A program made the position numbers and the translations under genes. The notes beneath the pieces are model-generated. The model ran no database searches. It was not told the DNA's origin and saw nothing but the letters and a program-made list of their open reading frames with translations. A stretch of 64,000 nucleotides of DNA from Candidatus Nitrotoga fabula (lineage in GTDB: Bacteria; Pseudomonadota; Gammaproteobacteria; Burkholderiales; Gallionellaceae): NCBI RefSeq assembly GCF_905221025.1, contig NZ_CAJNBL010000034.1:1-64000 (forward strand). Direction: 5' to 3'. Positions within the stretch are counted from its first letter, which is position 1; each line of letters starts with the position of its first letter. This document shows positions 40,311 through 51,104 of the stretch, one piece after another.

Positions 40311-42722
40311 ATGTCAGAGCAAGATACCAATATACCCGTTTCCAGTTTTTTTCCATTGCTCCCCTTGAGGGACGTGGTGGTTTTTCCTCACATGGTAATT
40401 CCACTATTCGTCGGGCGTGCAAAGTCGATTAAGGCGTTAGAGTCTGCCATGGAGTCAGGCAAAAGCATTGTCTTAGTGGCACAAAAAGCTGCTGCCAAAG
40501 ATGAGCCCGTAGCTGAAGACCTGTATCGCGTAGGTAGTATTGCCAATATTTTGCAAATGCTCAAATTGCCTGATGGTACTGTGAAAGTACTTGTTGAGGG
40601 CACGCAGCGCGCAAAAATATTGCAAGTTCTGGACGAGAAAAGCCACTTTGATGCAGATATTGATCCAGTTCCTGTTGATCAAAATCTGGGGAATGAAGCA
40701 GAGGCAATGCGCCGTGCGTTAATTGATCAGTTCGATCAATATGTCAAGATTAATAAAAGAATCCCGCCAGAAACGTTAACGTCCTTGGCTGGCCTGGACG
40801 ATTCCGGACGTCTTGCCGATACAATTGCTGCCCATCTACCGCTTAAACTGGAGCAGAAGCAGGCGATTCTGGAGATTTTCGATGTGCGGAAGCGCCTGGA
40901 GCACCTGTTGGGTCTTCTGGAATCAGAGCTGGATATTCTGCAAGTGGAAAAGCGAATTCGCGGACGCGTAAAAAGGCAGATGGAAAAGAGCCAGCGTGAG
41001 TACTATCTGAACGAGCAGGTGAAGGCAATACAGAAAGAGTTGGGTGAAGGGGAGGATGGCGCAGATTTTGAGGAGTTGGCAAAGAAAATCAAGGCAGCCC
41101 ATTTGCCGAAGGAAGCCCGTGCCAAGGCAGAAGCCGAATTGAAAAAATTGCGCCTGATGTCGCCCATGTCCGCCGAAGCAACGGTTGTGCGGAACTATAT
41201 GGATGTTCTGACTGGTTTGCCATGGAAAAAGAAAACTAAGATCAATACGAATCTGAAGGCTGCTGAGGATGTATTGGAAGCCGATCATTATGGGTTGGAA
41301 AAAGTTAAGGAACGCATCGTAGAATACCTTGCGGTGCAGCAACGTGTTGACAAAATGAAAGCGCCTATTTTATGCCTGGTCGGTCCTCCTGGTGTAGGCA
41401 AGACTTCGCTTGGACAGTCTATTGCGCGTGCTACGGGACGCAAATTTGTACGTATGGCACTGGGTGGAGTGCGCGATGAATCGGAAATTCGCGGTCATCG
41501 GCGCACCTATATAGGGTCCATGCCTGGGAAAATTTTGCAGAACATGTCGAAGGTCGGCGTGAAAAACCCGCTGTTCCTGCTGGATGAAGTGGATAAGATG
41601 GGTATGGATTTTCGCGGTGATCCATCTTCAGCTTTGCTTGAGGTTCTCGATCCGGAGCAGAATCACACATTTGTGGATCATTACGTTGAGGTCGAATATG
41701 ACTTGTCTGATGTCATGTTCGTTGCAACTGCAAATACCATGAATATTCCGGCTCCTCTTCTGGACCGTATGGAAATTATTCACGTATCAAGCTATACGGA
41801 AGATGAAAAGGTAAATATTGCAACGCATTACTTGATTCCGAAGTCCATTAAAAATAACGGACTAAAAAATGAGGAAATCAGTATTTCCGAAAGCGCGATT
41901 CGGGATATCCTGCGTTACTACACGCGTGAAGCCGGAGTGCGCAGTCTGGAGCGCGAGCTTTCCAAGATATGCCGTAAGGTAGTGAAAGCCTTGCTGGTCA
42001 AAGGGCGCGATACCAAGGTTACGGTAAATTCACGCAATTTGGATAAATATCTTGGGGTGCGGCGCTATAGCTATGGAATCGCGGATAAAAACAACCAGGT
42101 CGGACAGGTGACAGGCTTGGCGTGGACAGAGGTTGGCGGAGAATTGTTGACAATTGAGACTGCAGTTTTGCCCGGAAAAGGAAACATTACTCCAACAGGG
42201 AAACTGGGCGATGTCATGAAGGAATCCATTCAGGCCGCCTTGAGTGTAGTGCGTAGCCGTGCCCGTAATCTGGGGATTGAGGACGACTTCTATCAGAAGA
42301 CAGATTTGCATATCCATTTGCCAGAAGGAGCGACTCCAAAAGATGGGCCAAGTGCGGGTATTGGAATCTGCACCTCTATGGTGTCTGCGTTAACCGGCAT
42401 CCCGGTACGTGCAGATGTTGCAATGACAGGTGAAATTACTTTGCGTGGCGAGGTTTTGCCGATTGGTGGTTTAAAAGAAAAGTTGCTGGCGGCACAACGT
42501 GGTGGCATAAAAGTTGTGCTTATTCCGCAGGATAATACCAAAGATTTGGTGGATATTCCGGATAATGTCAAGAACAAGCTGGATATTCATCCGGTTAAAT
42601 GGATAGAGCAGGTGCTGGAAATGGCGCTGGAGCGCAAGCCTGAATCATTGCCTGAGACAGAGCCAGTTACAAAGCCGATCATGGTGGCAGAAGAAAATCG
42701 TGCAACGGTTATTAAGCATTAA
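40311..42722 (+). CDS. lon: ATP-dependent protease Lon
   Basis: An 803-aa AAA+ Ser-Lys protease degrading misfolded and regulatory proteins. The LAN substrate domain opens with [20 protein letters not shown]. Walker A is [20 protein letters not shown]. The proteolytic dyad is in [15 protein letters not shown] (Ser) and [16 protein letters not shown] (Lys). TAGGAG precedes the ATG. A heat-shock-type promoter sits directly upstream, so lon can be transcribed apart from clpX. Confidence 0.97.
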   Translation: MSEQDTNIPVSSFFPLLPLRDVVVFPHMVIPLFVGRAKSIKALESAMESGKSIVLVAQKAAAKDEPVAEDLYRVGSIANILQMLKLPDGTVKVLVEGTQRAKILQVLDEKSHFDADIDPVPVDQNLGNEAEAMRRALIDQFDQYVKINKRIPPETLTSLAGLDDSGRLADTIAAHLPLKLEQKQAILEIFDVRKRLEHLLGLLESELDILQVEKRIRGRVKRQMEKSQREYYLNEQVKAIQKELGEGEDGADFEELAKKIKAAHLPKEARAKAEAELKKLRLMSPMSAEATVVRNYMDVLTGLPWKKKTKINTNLKAAEDVLEADHYGLEKVKERIVEYLAVQQRVDKMKAPILCLVGPPGVGKTSLGQSIARATGRKFVRMALGGVRDESEIRGHRRTYIGSMPGKILQNMSKVGVKNPLFLLDEVDKMGMDFRGDPSSALLEVLDPEQNHTFVDHYVEVEYDLSDVMFVATANTMNIPAPLLDRMEIIHVSSYTEDEKVNIATHYLIPKSIKNNGLKNEEISISESAIRDILRYYTREAGVRSLERELSKICRKVVKALLVKGRDTKVTVNSRNLDKYLGVRRYSYGIADKNNQVGQVTGLAWTEVGGELLTIETAVLPGKGNITPTGKLGDVMKESIQAALSVVRSRARNLGIEDDFYQKTDLHIHLPEGATPKDGPSAGIGICTSMVSALTGIPVRADVAMTGEITLRGEVLPIGGLKEKLLAAQRGGIKVVLIPQDNTKDLVDIPDNVKNKLDIHPVKWIEQVLEMALERKPESLPETEPVTKPIMVAEENRATVIKH

Positions 42723-43013
42723 CCGGTAATAAAGCGCAATGAACCGGGATGGGTGCAAGAGATGCCCTGAAGTTACAGGGTGAAATAGAAAATCTTGTGC
42801 ATGCTATTCCCGGTCTAATTTTGGTTCGTCTGTGGATGTTAGCCGGAATGGACGGTAGATAGCTTTAGTTTGCTGGCGGAAACTTTAAGGCTGGATTGTT
42901 TGTGTACAGCATAGATAATGGATGCAGTCGGCTGCATGTCAAACTGGACGCGAGGTAGAAAGCTGAATTCTGTGCTGGTAAATATTTTGGAAATGTATTA
43001 TAATTTTAAAATT

Positions 43014-43089
43014 GGGTGCTTAGCTCAGCTGGTAGAGCGTCGCCCTTACAAGGCGAATGTCGGGGGTTCGAACCCCTCAGCACCCACCA
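43014..43089 (+). tRNA. tRNA-Val (UAC)
   Basis: A 76-nt tRNA with acceptor arms GGGTGCT/AGCACCC, anticodon stem TCGCC/GGCGA with loop CTTACAA (UAC), T-loop TTCGAAC, and encoded CCA. A TATAAT hexamer at 42999-43004, immediately upstream of the tRNA, is probably too close to serve as its -10 unless the start site is within the first bases. Confidence 0.97.
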
Positions 43090-43100
43090 GTTTGAGTATT

Positions 43101-43177
43101 GGAGTGGTAGTTCAGTTGGTTAGAATACCGGCCTGTCACGCCGGGGGTCGCGGGTTCGAGTCCCGTCCACTCCGCCA
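43101..43177 (+). tRNA. tRNA-Asp (GUC)
   Basis: A 77-nt tRNA with acceptor arms GGAGTGG/CCACTCC, anticodon stem CCGGC/GCCGG with loop CTGTCAC (GUC), T-loop TTCGAGT, and encoded CCA. It lies 11 bp after tRNA-Val and is probably on the same transcript. Confidence 0.97.
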
Positions 43178-43181
43178 TTAC

Positions 43182-43208
43182 AAGGCGAACGAAAGTTCGC
43201 CTTTTTTT
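43182..43208 (+). terminator. Rho-independent terminator of the tRNA-Val/tRNA-Asp unit
   Basis: AAGGCGAAC-GAAA-GTTCGCCTT, a nine-base-pair stem with a stable GAAA tetraloop and a T-tract. It sits four bases after tRNA-Asp. Confidence 0.9.
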
Positions 43209-43248
43209 ATTTTTTCTGCAATAAAACCAATTAACCGGGCGATCGTAA

Positions 43249-45135
43249 ATGTTTGATTTTGTACAGAATAATAAACGGTTTGTGCAAATTGTATTGTTGC
43301 TGATTGTTCTCACGTTTACATTTTGGGGTGTGGATAATTACAACAAGTCATCGGATAGCGAAGCGTTAGCTACGGTGAATGGAGATAAGATATATCAGGT
43401 TGAGTTCGACCAGGCTATGGCACAGCAGCAGGAAAGAATGCGCCAGGTGATGGGAAGCAGCTTCGATCCGGCCATGTTTGAAAATCCAGAAATCAAGCGT
43501 TCGGTTCTGGAGAGTCTGATCAGTCAGCATCTGTTAATGAAGGAAGCGCGTTCGATCGGGTTGACGGTCAGTGAGAAATTGCTAGCAGAGAGCATTGCAG
43601 GCATTGATGCATTCCATAAAAATGGAAAATTTGATAAGGAGCAGTACGAAGCCGTGTTGCGTCGTGAAAATATGACTCCCCAGGTATTTGAAGACAGGGT
43701 TGCGCGGGAACTATATATGCGCCAGATGATTGGTGGGTATATGCAGAATGGGTATGCATCCCGCACAACTGCGGATAATTTGATCCGCCTGAATGAACAG
43801 CAGCGTGTCGTTGCAGTGGCAAGAATTCCTGTCGAACCATATCTGGCTCAGGCGAAAGTAGATGATGCATCGGTGAAGAGTTATTACGATGCGAATCTGA
43901 AGGAGTTTGAAACGGATGAGCAGGTGCGTGTGGAGTATCTCACATTTTCAGCTGGAAGCTTGCAGCCGCAAGTCGTGGTGGATGAGGCTGAAATCAAGAA
44001 ATATTATGATGAGCATCAGAGCGAATTTGGTACCCCGGAGCAACGTCGGGCTGCGCATATCCTGATTTCAATCAATGCAAAGGCATCCGATGCAGATAAG
44101 CTGGCTGCCAAGACTAAGGCGGAGCAAATATTGAAGCAGGTTCAGTCTTCCCCCGGCAAATTTCCTGATCTCGCTAAGCAATACTCACAGGATCCAGGTT
44201 CCGCTGCAAACGGCGGGGATTTGGGGGAATTTGGCCCCGGGATGATGGTCAAGCCATTTGAAGACGCGGTATACAAATTGAAAGCAGGTGAAATTAGCGG
44301 ATTAGTGCAAACGGATTTTGGATATCACATTATCAAGCTGCTTGGGGTGACTTCCGCAAAGCTTAAGTCCGTGGACGAAGTAAAGGCGGATATTACCCAA
44401 AAGCTTAAAATGCAGAAGTCAAGCGAACTGTTTGCCGGATTGGCAGAAAAGTTTAGCAATATCGTATATGAGCAAAGCGATACGCTCAAACCTGCAGCAG
44501 AACTGGTAAAAGTGCCTTTGCAGCAAAGTGAGTGGCTGAGTAAAAAGCAGAGTGGACCCATGCCCTGGACCAGCAAGGCCATGCAGGCTGTGTTTTCTGA
44601 AGATGTGTTGAAGAAGAAGCGTAATAGCGCAGCTGTGGAGATTGCACCGGATACCCTGTTTGCGGCACGTTTGCTGGAATACAAACCTGCCAGTACAAAA
44701 CCGCTTAAGGAGGTCAGCGAAGGCATCCGTCAGAAGCTGTTGAGAAAGCAAGGCCTGGAGCTGGCGATCAAAGAGGGGCAGAAAGTGCTGGCCCAGTTGC
44801 AGCGGGGGGAGAAAGTGGATGTGAAATGGACAGCACCGGCCTCAATCACGCGTGTACAGCATGCCGAGTTACAAAATAGTCTGGCTCGCCTCGCTTTCCA
44901 GATGGATGCATCTAAGCTTCCCGCGTATGCAGGGGTGGAAAATGAACAGAACGGTTATATCCTGCTGCGCGTGGATGCGGTCAAAGAAGTTGCTGCTGTA
45001 GACGACACCAAGCATGTACGCTACATGCATGAACTGCGCCAGATTACGGGTGAAGAAATGTTCCAGGCATTCCTTGCAGACACCAGGAAAGGGGCGGATG
45101 TTACCGTTAAGGCTTTTGCTGCTAGCCAAAAATAG
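43249..45135 (+). CDS. ppiD: Periplasmic folding chaperone PpiD (SurA-type N-terminus, parvulin domain)
   Basis: A 628-aa inner-membrane-anchored chaperone for exported proteins. A single N-terminal membrane segment (FVQIVLLLIVLTFTFWGVDN) anchors a periplasmic SurA-like domain. A parvulin-type domain lies at about 255-365 (RRAAHILISINAKA, GGDLGEFGPGMMVKPFEDAV, TDFGYHIIKLLGV). Length agrees with E. coli PpiD (623 aa). It follows lon and the tRNAs, a conserved betaproteobacterial position. Confidence 0.94.
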   Translation: MFDFVQNNKRFVQIVLLLIVLTFTFWGVDNYNKSSDSEALATVNGDKIYQVEFDQAMAQQQERMRQVMGSSFDPAMFENPEIKRSVLESLISQHLLMKEARSIGLTVSEKLLAESIAGIDAFHKNGKFDKEQYEAVLRRENMTPQVFEDRVARELYMRQMIGGYMQNGYASRTTADNLIRLNEQQRVVAVARIPVEPYLAQAKVDDASVKSYYDANLKEFETDEQVRVEYLTFSAGSLQPQVVVDEAEIKKYYDEHQSEFGTPEQRRAAHILISINAKASDADKLAAKTKAEQILKQVQSSPGKFPDLAKQYSQDPGSAANGGDLGEFGPGMMVKPFEDAVYKLKAGEISGLVQTDFGYHIIKLLGVTSAKLKSVDEVKADITQKLKMQKSSELFAGLAEKFSNIVYEQSDTLKPAAELVKVPLQQSEWLSKKQSGPMPWTSKAMQAVFSEDVLKKKRNSAAVEIAPDTLFAARLLEYKPASTKPLKEVSEGIRQKLLRKQGLELAIKEGQKVLAQLQRGEKVDVKWTAPASITRVQHAELQNSLARLAFQMDASKLPAYAGVENEQNGYILLRVDAVKEVAAVDDTKHVRYMHELRQITGEEMFQAFLADTRKGADVTVKAFAASQK

Positions 45136-45283
45136 GGAATTTGCTTCAGAAGGAAAAGAGCATAGGTAACGCAGGCTTCAGGCAGTCATATACCTTATTC
45201 ATGCCTGGATTTCAGACTATTTCGATCAATGGGCAAGGTCGAGGGAATGTGCCAAATGGTGCACTCATAAAGGAGTTGTGATA

Positions 45284-45745
45284 ATGCAACAAATTCAAAA
45301 AGGGATTACCCTGATTGAATTGATGATCGTACTGGCGATTATCGGAATTCTGGCTGCTGTGGCAATACCTGCTTTTCAGGACAATGAAGTTAAGACCAAA
45401 CTGTCGCAAGTCCGGTCTGCGCTTGATCCGGTTAAATTGAATCTGTCACAGTATTACCAGAAAAACGGAACCTTTGCAGGTGTGTACTGGAAAGCAACAA
45501 ATTTGCCCGAAGGAGTGTCAATGCCGGATGAAGTGGAACCAACGGCATTTGCTGTGGACGGCAGGGCTGGAAGCTCGGTAACGATCACCTTTAAAATGCG
45601 TGAGGTCAGAGCCGATACCATCGATGGAAAATCAATCACGATAACAGGGTCCGGTAATGACAAAACCAAGAGCGTCACCTGGGCATGTCTTGCGACTCCG
45701 CCGGGGTTGGATGCAATTGCCCAGAAGCATTTTGGTTGCCCGTGA
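45284..45745 (+). CDS. Type IV pilin (PilA-like)
   Basis: A 153-aa prepilin. The class III signal is MQQIQKG followed by ITLIELMIVLAIIGILAAVA. Cleavage after Gly7 leaves Ile at +1 (most pilins have Phe or Met) and Glu at +5. The C-terminal domain ends with two cysteines (WACLATPP and HFGCP) that can form the usual disulfide loop. AAAGGAG sits eight bases before the ATG. No other pilus gene is nearby, so it could be a major pilin encoded alone or a pseudopilin-like minor subunit. Confidence 0.88.
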   Translation: MQQIQKGITLIELMIVLAIIGILAAVAIPAFQDNEVKTKLSQVRSALDPVKLNLSQYYQKNGTFAGVYWKATNLPEGVSMPDEVEPTAFAVDGRAGSSVTITFKMREVRADTIDGKSITITGSGNDKTKSVTWACLATPPGLDAIAQKHFGCP

Positions 45746-45856
45746 TTTCTTATGCGGGTATTCTGTTAATAGCCTACCGGTGCGACTTTCAAAAAGTTTG
45801 TGTTTCTACAGGTCATGGCTTGATTTCTGCTTCTGGAAGTATGCAAGCATTCAAAT

Positions 45857-47281
45857 TTAATAAGGCTTTTTAGCTTTAGCTGAAGCAATTTCTTTAAATT
45901 CCTTTAATTCTTTTTCAATGATCGACAGTTCGCGGAAATCATTACCAGCTTCCTTGGCTAATTCCAGCTGTTCGATTGCACCATGCACATTACCGCGCAG
46001 AATGTAGACATGGGCCAATGCGTGATGCTGTTCCTGTCTTTTCCCCAAAGAGGCGTAGATGCGTGCGCTACGTTCATATAGCCGTACATCATTAGGGTAA
46101 CTGATGACCTGGTCATTGAGAATTCTGATCGCATCATTCAACCGGTTCGATTCCACCAGTAAATCAATGTAATCATAATAGAGCGCCCGGTGCTGTGGGA
46201 AATTTTGCGTAGCATTCTGGTAATATTCAATTCCCCCGGTCATTTCTTTTGCCATCCGTCTGATTTTCCCTCCGAGTGTCGCAATCATGGGATTTTGTGA
46301 AGTGAGTTCCTGCAGCGGAATAAATTCCTGAGAGGCATTTTCTACTTGACCGGTCCGCAGTAAAGCCAGTACAAGACCATATCGCTGGGCTGTCTGGTTA
46401 CCATGTTTTTGTTCGCCGATTGCATTCCGGAAGAAACGAATGGCTTCCTGCGGTTGATTCTGCATGGCCCGTAGTTTGGAGCGTACCAGCTGAAAATTCA
46501 TACTGTCCGGAACCAGCCGGTAAGGGATGGGCTGTACCCGGTTTGCGACATCGGCGATCCGTTCGCTGGTGACTGGGTGGGTGCGCAGATAGGAAGGAAT
46601 GTTGTTATCCAGCAGGCGCGTGGATTTCTGCAGGCGTTCGAAGAAGATCGGCATGGCGTGTGGGTCAAAGCCGGCCTTTTGAAGCGTGTCAAGGCCGATG
46701 CGGTCGGCTTCCCTTTCATGAATGCGGGTAAAGTTCAATTGCCTCTGGATAGCGCCGGCCTGCATTCCTATCATGGCAGCCTGAGACGCTTGAGGATTGC
46801 TGCGTGCAGCCAGAATCGCCACGGCAAGAGCCGCCATGGCGGTCAATGTATCCACCTTTTGACCGGCCACCATTCTTGCAATGTGATGCTGGGTTACGTG
46901 GGCAATTTCGTGGCCTAGTACCGAGGCAAGCTCAGATTCGCTTTGTGCCATGAGTATCAGACCGGTGTTTACTCCGATAAACCCTCCCGGCAGCGCGAAA
47001 GCGTTGATCGAGTTGTCGTTGATGGTAAAAAATTCAAACTCCTGCCCGGGCTCATTACTATGAGAAACAAGCTGGTATCCAATCTGGTTCAGGTAGTCGT
47101 TAACTTCGGCATCATCCAGGTAGTCTTTATCCGAGCGTATTTCAAACATGCTCTGTTCACCAATTTTTCTTTCCTGCTGGGGCGACATCACCTCCTGGGA
47201 GGTATCTCCCAGATCGGGTAGCCCTTCTGCCTGACATGACAGTGACCATGCAAACATCAACGTGTAAAGCCATTTTTTCAT
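45857..47281 (-). CDS. bepA: M48 family metalloprotease with TPR repeats (BepA-like)
   Basis: A 474-aa exported protease. The signal peptide (KKWLYTLMFAWSLSCQAEG) directs it to the periplasm. The zinc motif HEIAHVTQHH lies near residue 136, and a downstream Glu (HEREADRIGLD) supplies the third ligand. The C-terminal half is helical TPR-like repeat. This matches BepA (YfgC), which degrades stalled outer-membrane proteins such as LptD, and fits with lptFG nearby. I chose the ATG at 47281 to keep the signal peptide intact; the frame extends to 47317. Confidence 0.88.
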   Translation of the reverse strand: MKKWLYTLMFAWSLSCQAEGLPDLGDTSQEVMSPQQERKIGEQSMFEIRSDKDYLDDAEVNDYLNQIGYQLVSHSNEPGQEFEFFTINDNSINAFALPGGFIGVNTGLILMAQSESELASVLGHEIAHVTQHHIARMVAGQKVDTLTAMAALAVAILAARSNPQASQAAMIGMQAGAIQRQLNFTRIHEREADRIGLDTLQKAGFDPHAMPIFFERLQKSTRLLDNNIPSYLRTHPVTSERIADVANRVQPIPYRLVPDSMNFQLVRSKLRAMQNQPQEAIRFFRNAIGEQKHGNQTAQRYGLVLALLRTGQVENASQEFIPLQELTSQNPMIATLGGKIRRMAKEMTGGIEYYQNATQNFPQHRALYYDYIDLLVESNRLNDAIRILNDQVISYPNDVRLYERSARIYASLGKRQEQHHALAHVYILRGNVHGAIEQLELAKEAGNDFRELSIIEKELKEFKEIASAKAKKPY

Positions 47282-47627
47282 GATGAATTGGATACCTGCT
47301 GGTTCCGGTGGTTCCAAAATCTGCTGTTCAGGAGGTAATCATTAGCATGTGGCTTGTATTCTATTTGCCTGAACAGTATTACCGGGCTATGAAAAGGAAG
47401 TAATGCTAACTAATCCGCGGATGCAAAGTAGTTTTATGTTCGTATTGAATACTTAAATATTATAAAATAATTTGTATTTAAAAAATTTGGTTGGTCCTAT
47501 GAATACCAAAGTGCGGAAAGAATGGTTTTACCTTTGTGGCAAGCAGCGTGTATGCCGAAGCTCCTTCCGCGGTTTGGTATGATGGCAGGATACAAAATTA
47601 ACGATTGTGCATGCAGATATAGTGAAT
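47282..47627. other. Divergent intergenic region between bepA and tusA-like gene
   Basis: This 346-bp stretch contains a very AT-rich block near 47440-47490 that could hold promoters. No clear -35/-10 pair can be fixed by eye. The open frames across it are chance frames. Confidence 0.4.
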
Positions 47628-47870
47628 ATGAACACCATGGAATTTGATGTCGAACTGGACGCACGTAAACTGAGTTGTCCCTTGCCCATTCTGCGCACCA
47701 AAAAGATGCTAGCGCAAATGGAGGGTGGGCAGGTGCTGAAAGTCGTTGCAACGGACAGCAAGTCACCTGACGACTTTGCAGATTTTTGCAAACAGACTGG
47801 TAATGTTTTACTGTCCGCTTCGAGTCAGGGGGAAGAATTCATATTTTACCTGCGCCGCAGACAGACTTAA
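47628..47870 (+). CDS. tusA: TusA-family sulfur carrier protein
   Basis: An 80-aa protein with the TusA/SirA signature: [19 protein letters not shown], where CPLP is the CPxP motif whose Cys carries persulfide. Relatives deliver sulfur for tRNA 2-thiouridine synthesis or act in sulfur oxidation. The start is ATG 47628 or 47637; a GTG at 47607 is less likely. Its last four bases overlap the 3-prime end of valS on the other strand. It has no tus or dsr neighbours, so the specific pathway is open. Confidence 0.85.
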   Translation: MNTMEFDVELDARKLSCPLPILRTKKMLAQMEGGQVLKVVATDSKSPDDFADFCKQTGNVLLSASSQGEEFIFYLRRRQT

Positions 47871-50635
47871 CCAAGCTTGTCGAGTTGCGTCTGCAACTGG
47901 GTCAGGGTAATGGTGAAACTGTCCATGCGTTTGCGTTCCTGTTCCACCACATGTGGTGGAGCGCGTAAAACAAAATTTTCATTCTCCAGTTTGCCTTTCG
48001 CCTTGTGGATTTCATCATTCAGGCGGTCAATCTCCTTGCGCAGACGATCACGCTCGGCATCCACGTCAATTTCGATTTCGAGCATCAGTTTAAAGTTACC
48101 GACAACTGCAACAGGAGCATCTGTGTCCGGTAGGTCGTCCAGCAGACTAACGTTGCTTAATTTTCCGAGCGTCTGTAGATAGGGTGAGAAATTTCGGAGG
48201 ATATCTACGTCACCACTTGCGATGAGCGGTATTCTCTGTGCAGGAGACAGGTTCATCTCACTGCGCAGTTTCCGGCAGGCTGTAACCATTTCCTGAAGCA
48301 GGCCGATTTGCTGCAATGCAACCGTGTCAATCTGTTCCTGTACTGCTTGTGAATAAGGCTGCAGCATGATGCTGTCGCCCTGCTTTCCTGCCAGTGGCGC
48401 AATTTTCTGCCACAACTCTTCGGTAATGAACGGAATGATAGGGTGTGCCAGACGAAGTATGGTTTCCAGTACGCGCACCAGGGTGTATCGTGTGGCGCGT
48501 TGCACCTCATGCGTTCCTGAATGTTCTGGAGAAACGGTGCAGTAATCTGGGCTGAGCTGCACCTTTGCCATTTCCACGTACCAGTCACAGTAGGTGTCCC
48601 ATACCAGTTCATACAGTGTGCGCGCCGCCATGTCGAAGCGATAATGGTCAAAATGATCTGCCATCTCTGATTCTGCCTGCTGCAGGCGGCTTATCATCCA
48701 CCTGTCCGCAACATTAAGCTTGACCGGCAGGGATTGATCCAGTCCGATGTCCTGCTCTTTAGAATTCATTAATACGAAACGCGTGGCATTCCACAGTTTA
48801 TTGCAGAAGTTGCGATATCCTTCGCAACGCTGCAGATCAAATTTGATGTCGCGTCCGTGCGAAGCCAGGCTTGCGAATGTGAAGCGTATTGCGTCCGTCC
48901 CGAAGGCAGGGATTCCATTCGGGAAATGTTTGCGTGTCTGTTTCTCTATATTCTCTGCCTGTTTGGGGTTCATCAGATTTTGGGTACGCTTGACTACCAG
49001 ATCATCCAGCGAAATACCGTCGATGAGGTCCAGCGGATCCAGGACGTTACCCCTGGATTTGCTCATCTTGTGACCCTCGGCATCGCGGATCAGGCCATGT
49101 ACATATACCTGGCGAAATGGCACCTTGCCGGTGAAGTGCAATGACATCATTACCATGCGTGCCACCCAGAAAAAGATGATGTCAAAACCGGTTACCAGAA
49201 CAGAGGTCGGCAGAAAGGTTCTCAGTTCTTTGGTGTCGTGCGGCCAGCCCAGCGTGGAGAATGGCCATAATGCAGAGGAGAACCATGTATCAAGCACGTC
49301 TTCATCCTGGCGGAGTTCTTTATTGCCGGCCTGCTTGCGCGCTTCTTCCTCGGTACGGGCGACAAACAGGTTACCCTGCTCGTCATGCCATGCAGGGATA
49401 CGATGCCCCCACCATAGCTGGCGTGAGATGCACCAGTCCTGGATATTGGTCAGCCATTGATTGTATGTATTGGACCAGTTCTCCGGCACAAATTGGATTT
49501 CACCCTCTGCAACTGCTTGCAGGCCGCGCTGGGCCAGGCTTTCCATTCTTACAAACCACTGGTCGGTGAGCATGGGTTCAATGATCGTATGGCTGCGGTC
49601 TCCGCGTGGCACCATCAGTTTGTGCGGCCTGCTTTCGACCAGCAGGTTTTGCGCAGACAAATCAGCAAGAATTTGTTTGCGTGCATCGAACCGGTCTTGT
49701 CCCCGATAAGCGGCAGGCGCATTTTCATTAATTTTTGCATCCAGTGTAAATATATTGACCGGTGTGAGTCCGTGTCGCTGTCCTACGAGATAGTCGTTGA
49801 AATCGTGCGCAGGGGTGATTTTTACGCAGCCGGTGCCAAAAGCCGGGTCAACATACTCGTCAGCAATGATGGGAATGGTGCGATTACACAGCGGCAGCTG
49901 CAGTCGTCTTCCGATCAAGTGCCGGTAGCGTGCATCTTCAGGATGCACGGCCACTGCAACATCCCCGAGTAGTGTTTCAGGGCGAGTGGTGGCAACGATT
50001 AAAGTTCCTTCCCCAATTTCCAGGGGATAGGAGATATGCCACATGAAACCGTCTTCTTCCTGGGAAACAACTTCCAGATCCGAAACAGCCGTGCCCAGCA
50101 CAGGATCCCAGTTTACCAATCGTTTTCCACGATAGATCAGGCCCTGCTCATAAAGCCTGACAAATACCTCGGTGACCGCTTCGGACAATCCTTCGTCCAT
50201 GGTAAAGCGTTCGCGTGACCAGTCACACGAAGCACCGAGGCGTCGCATCTGGTGAGTAATCGTGGAACCTGATTCCTCCTTCCATTTCCATACCCGCTCG
50301 ATGAAATTTTCGCGTCCGATATCCTGGCGTTTAATATTCTGGAAATCCAGCTGGCGCTCTACCACAATCTGTGTGGCGATTCCCGCGTGATCGGTCCCGG
50401 GTTGCCATAGTGTATTGTCACCCCGCATGCGGTGGTAGCGGATCAGCGCATCCATCAGGGTATCCTGGAACGCATGCCCCATGTGCAGTGTTCCGGTTAC
50501 ATTGGGTGGAGGCAGCATGATGGCATAAGCGGTTTTTTCGTTTTCCAGTTTTGCCTGGAAATAACCTGCCTCTTCCCATAATGAATACCAGTGGGTTTCG
50601 ATTTTTTGCGGTTCAAAACTTTTTGCGAGTTCCAT
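47867..50635 (-). CDS. valS: Valyl-tRNA synthetase
   Basis: A 922-aa class Ia synthetase from ATG 50635. The HIGH-type motif is [15 protein letters not shown], and [12 protein letters not shown] is the KMSKS loop. The editing domain, the anticodon-binding domain and a C-terminal coiled coil ([20 protein letters not shown]) are present. [19 protein letters not shown] is the family N-terminus. No good ribosome site precedes this ATG, and the frame stays open upstream to 51028 (listed separately), so the protein may be longer or coupled to an upstream frame. Confidence 0.95.
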   Translation of the reverse strand: MELAKSFEPQKIETHWYSLWEEAGYFQAKLENEKTAYAIMLPPPNVTGTLHMGHAFQDTLMDALIRYHRMRGDNTLWQPGTDHAGIATQIVVERQLDFQNIKRQDIGRENFIERVWKWKEESGSTITHQMRRLGASCDWSRERFTMDEGLSEAVTEVFVRLYEQGLIYRGKRLVNWDPVLGTAVSDLEVVSQEEDGFMWHISYPLEIGEGTLIVATTRPETLLGDVAVAVHPEDARYRHLIGRRLQLPLCNRTIPIIADEYVDPAFGTGCVKITPAHDFNDYLVGQRHGLTPVNIFTLDAKINENAPAAYRGQDRFDARKQILADLSAQNLLVESRPHKLMVPRGDRSHTIIEPMLTDQWFVRMESLAQRGLQAVAEGEIQFVPENWSNTYNQWLTNIQDWCISRQLWWGHRIPAWHDEQGNLFVARTEEEARKQAGNKELRQDEDVLDTWFSSALWPFSTLGWPHDTKELRTFLPTSVLVTGFDIIFFWVARMVMMSLHFTGKVPFRQVYVHGLIRDAEGHKMSKSRGNVLDPLDLIDGISLDDLVVKRTQNLMNPKQAENIEKQTRKHFPNGIPAFGTDAIRFTFASLASHGRDIKFDLQRCEGYRNFCNKLWNATRFVLMNSKEQDIGLDQSLPVKLNVADRWMISRLQQAESEMADHFDHYRFDMAARTLYELVWDTYCDWYVEMAKVQLSPDYCTVSPEHSGTHEVQRATRYTLVRVLETILRLAHPIIPFITEELWQKIAPLAGKQGDSIMLQPYSQAVQEQIDTVALQQIGLLQEMVTACRKLRSEMNLSPAQRIPLIASGDVDILRNFSPYLQTLGKLSNVSLLDDLPDTDAPVAVVGNFKLMLEIEIDVDAERDRLRKEIDRLNDEIHKAKGKLENENFVLRAPPHVVEQERKRMDSFTITLTQLQTQLDKLG

Positions 50636-51028
50636 TTTGTCGGTGCGTGAATTGTTTCTGTCGTGGGTATTGATATCAGGTGGGATTATACCGGATGAAA
50701 AAGGTGGGGGCTGGCAGGAAATCTGCGCCCGAATAAATTCAGGCAGGTCCGTTTTAACGTCGCCCCATGCTTTCTGCCATAGTGCATCAAAATGTGAGGA
50801 TAGTTTTGCACGAAGCAGGGACTCCAGTTTTGGCGCGATCTGTGCTGCCAGCTGCTGGCATTGCGCTTCAGAGAGATTGGGAAATTCTGCGTGCCCGAGC
50901 AGGGGGGGGGAATATTCTTCGGTGATGACATCGGTTAGGGTTGGTATTTCCGGTGAATTTACATCGGGTTCGCTGGAGCATTCGTTTATCCTGCTGGAAC
51001 GATCTGGCTGTTCGGGTGGATGGCTCAT
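50636..51028 (-). CDS. In-frame leader open to valS (DUF2486-like)
   Basis: A 131-codon region from ATG 51028 reads directly into valS with no stop. Its product begins [20 protein letters not shown], then [20 protein letters not shown], an amphipathic helical stretch ([19 protein letters not shown]), and a loose linker. The middle resembles the short acidic-helical proteins encoded between holC and valS in other betaproteobacteria (DUF2486-like, a guess). Here it is either an N-terminal extension of ValS or a separate gene that lost its stop. A run of nine C (minus strand, near 50901-50910) inside it could shift the frame. Confidence 0.45.
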
Positions 51029-51104
51029 GGCTGCCTATGAAAAAATTACAGAAATTTTTTGGGGGGTGTCGCTCGTTGGAGGTAAATTCACCGGCGGATG
51101 GATG

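Noticed and set aside
43014-43177. tRNA-associated integration site
   Set aside because: No integrase, direct repeat of a tRNA 3-prime end or foreign DNA follows the tRNA pair; ppiD follows directly.
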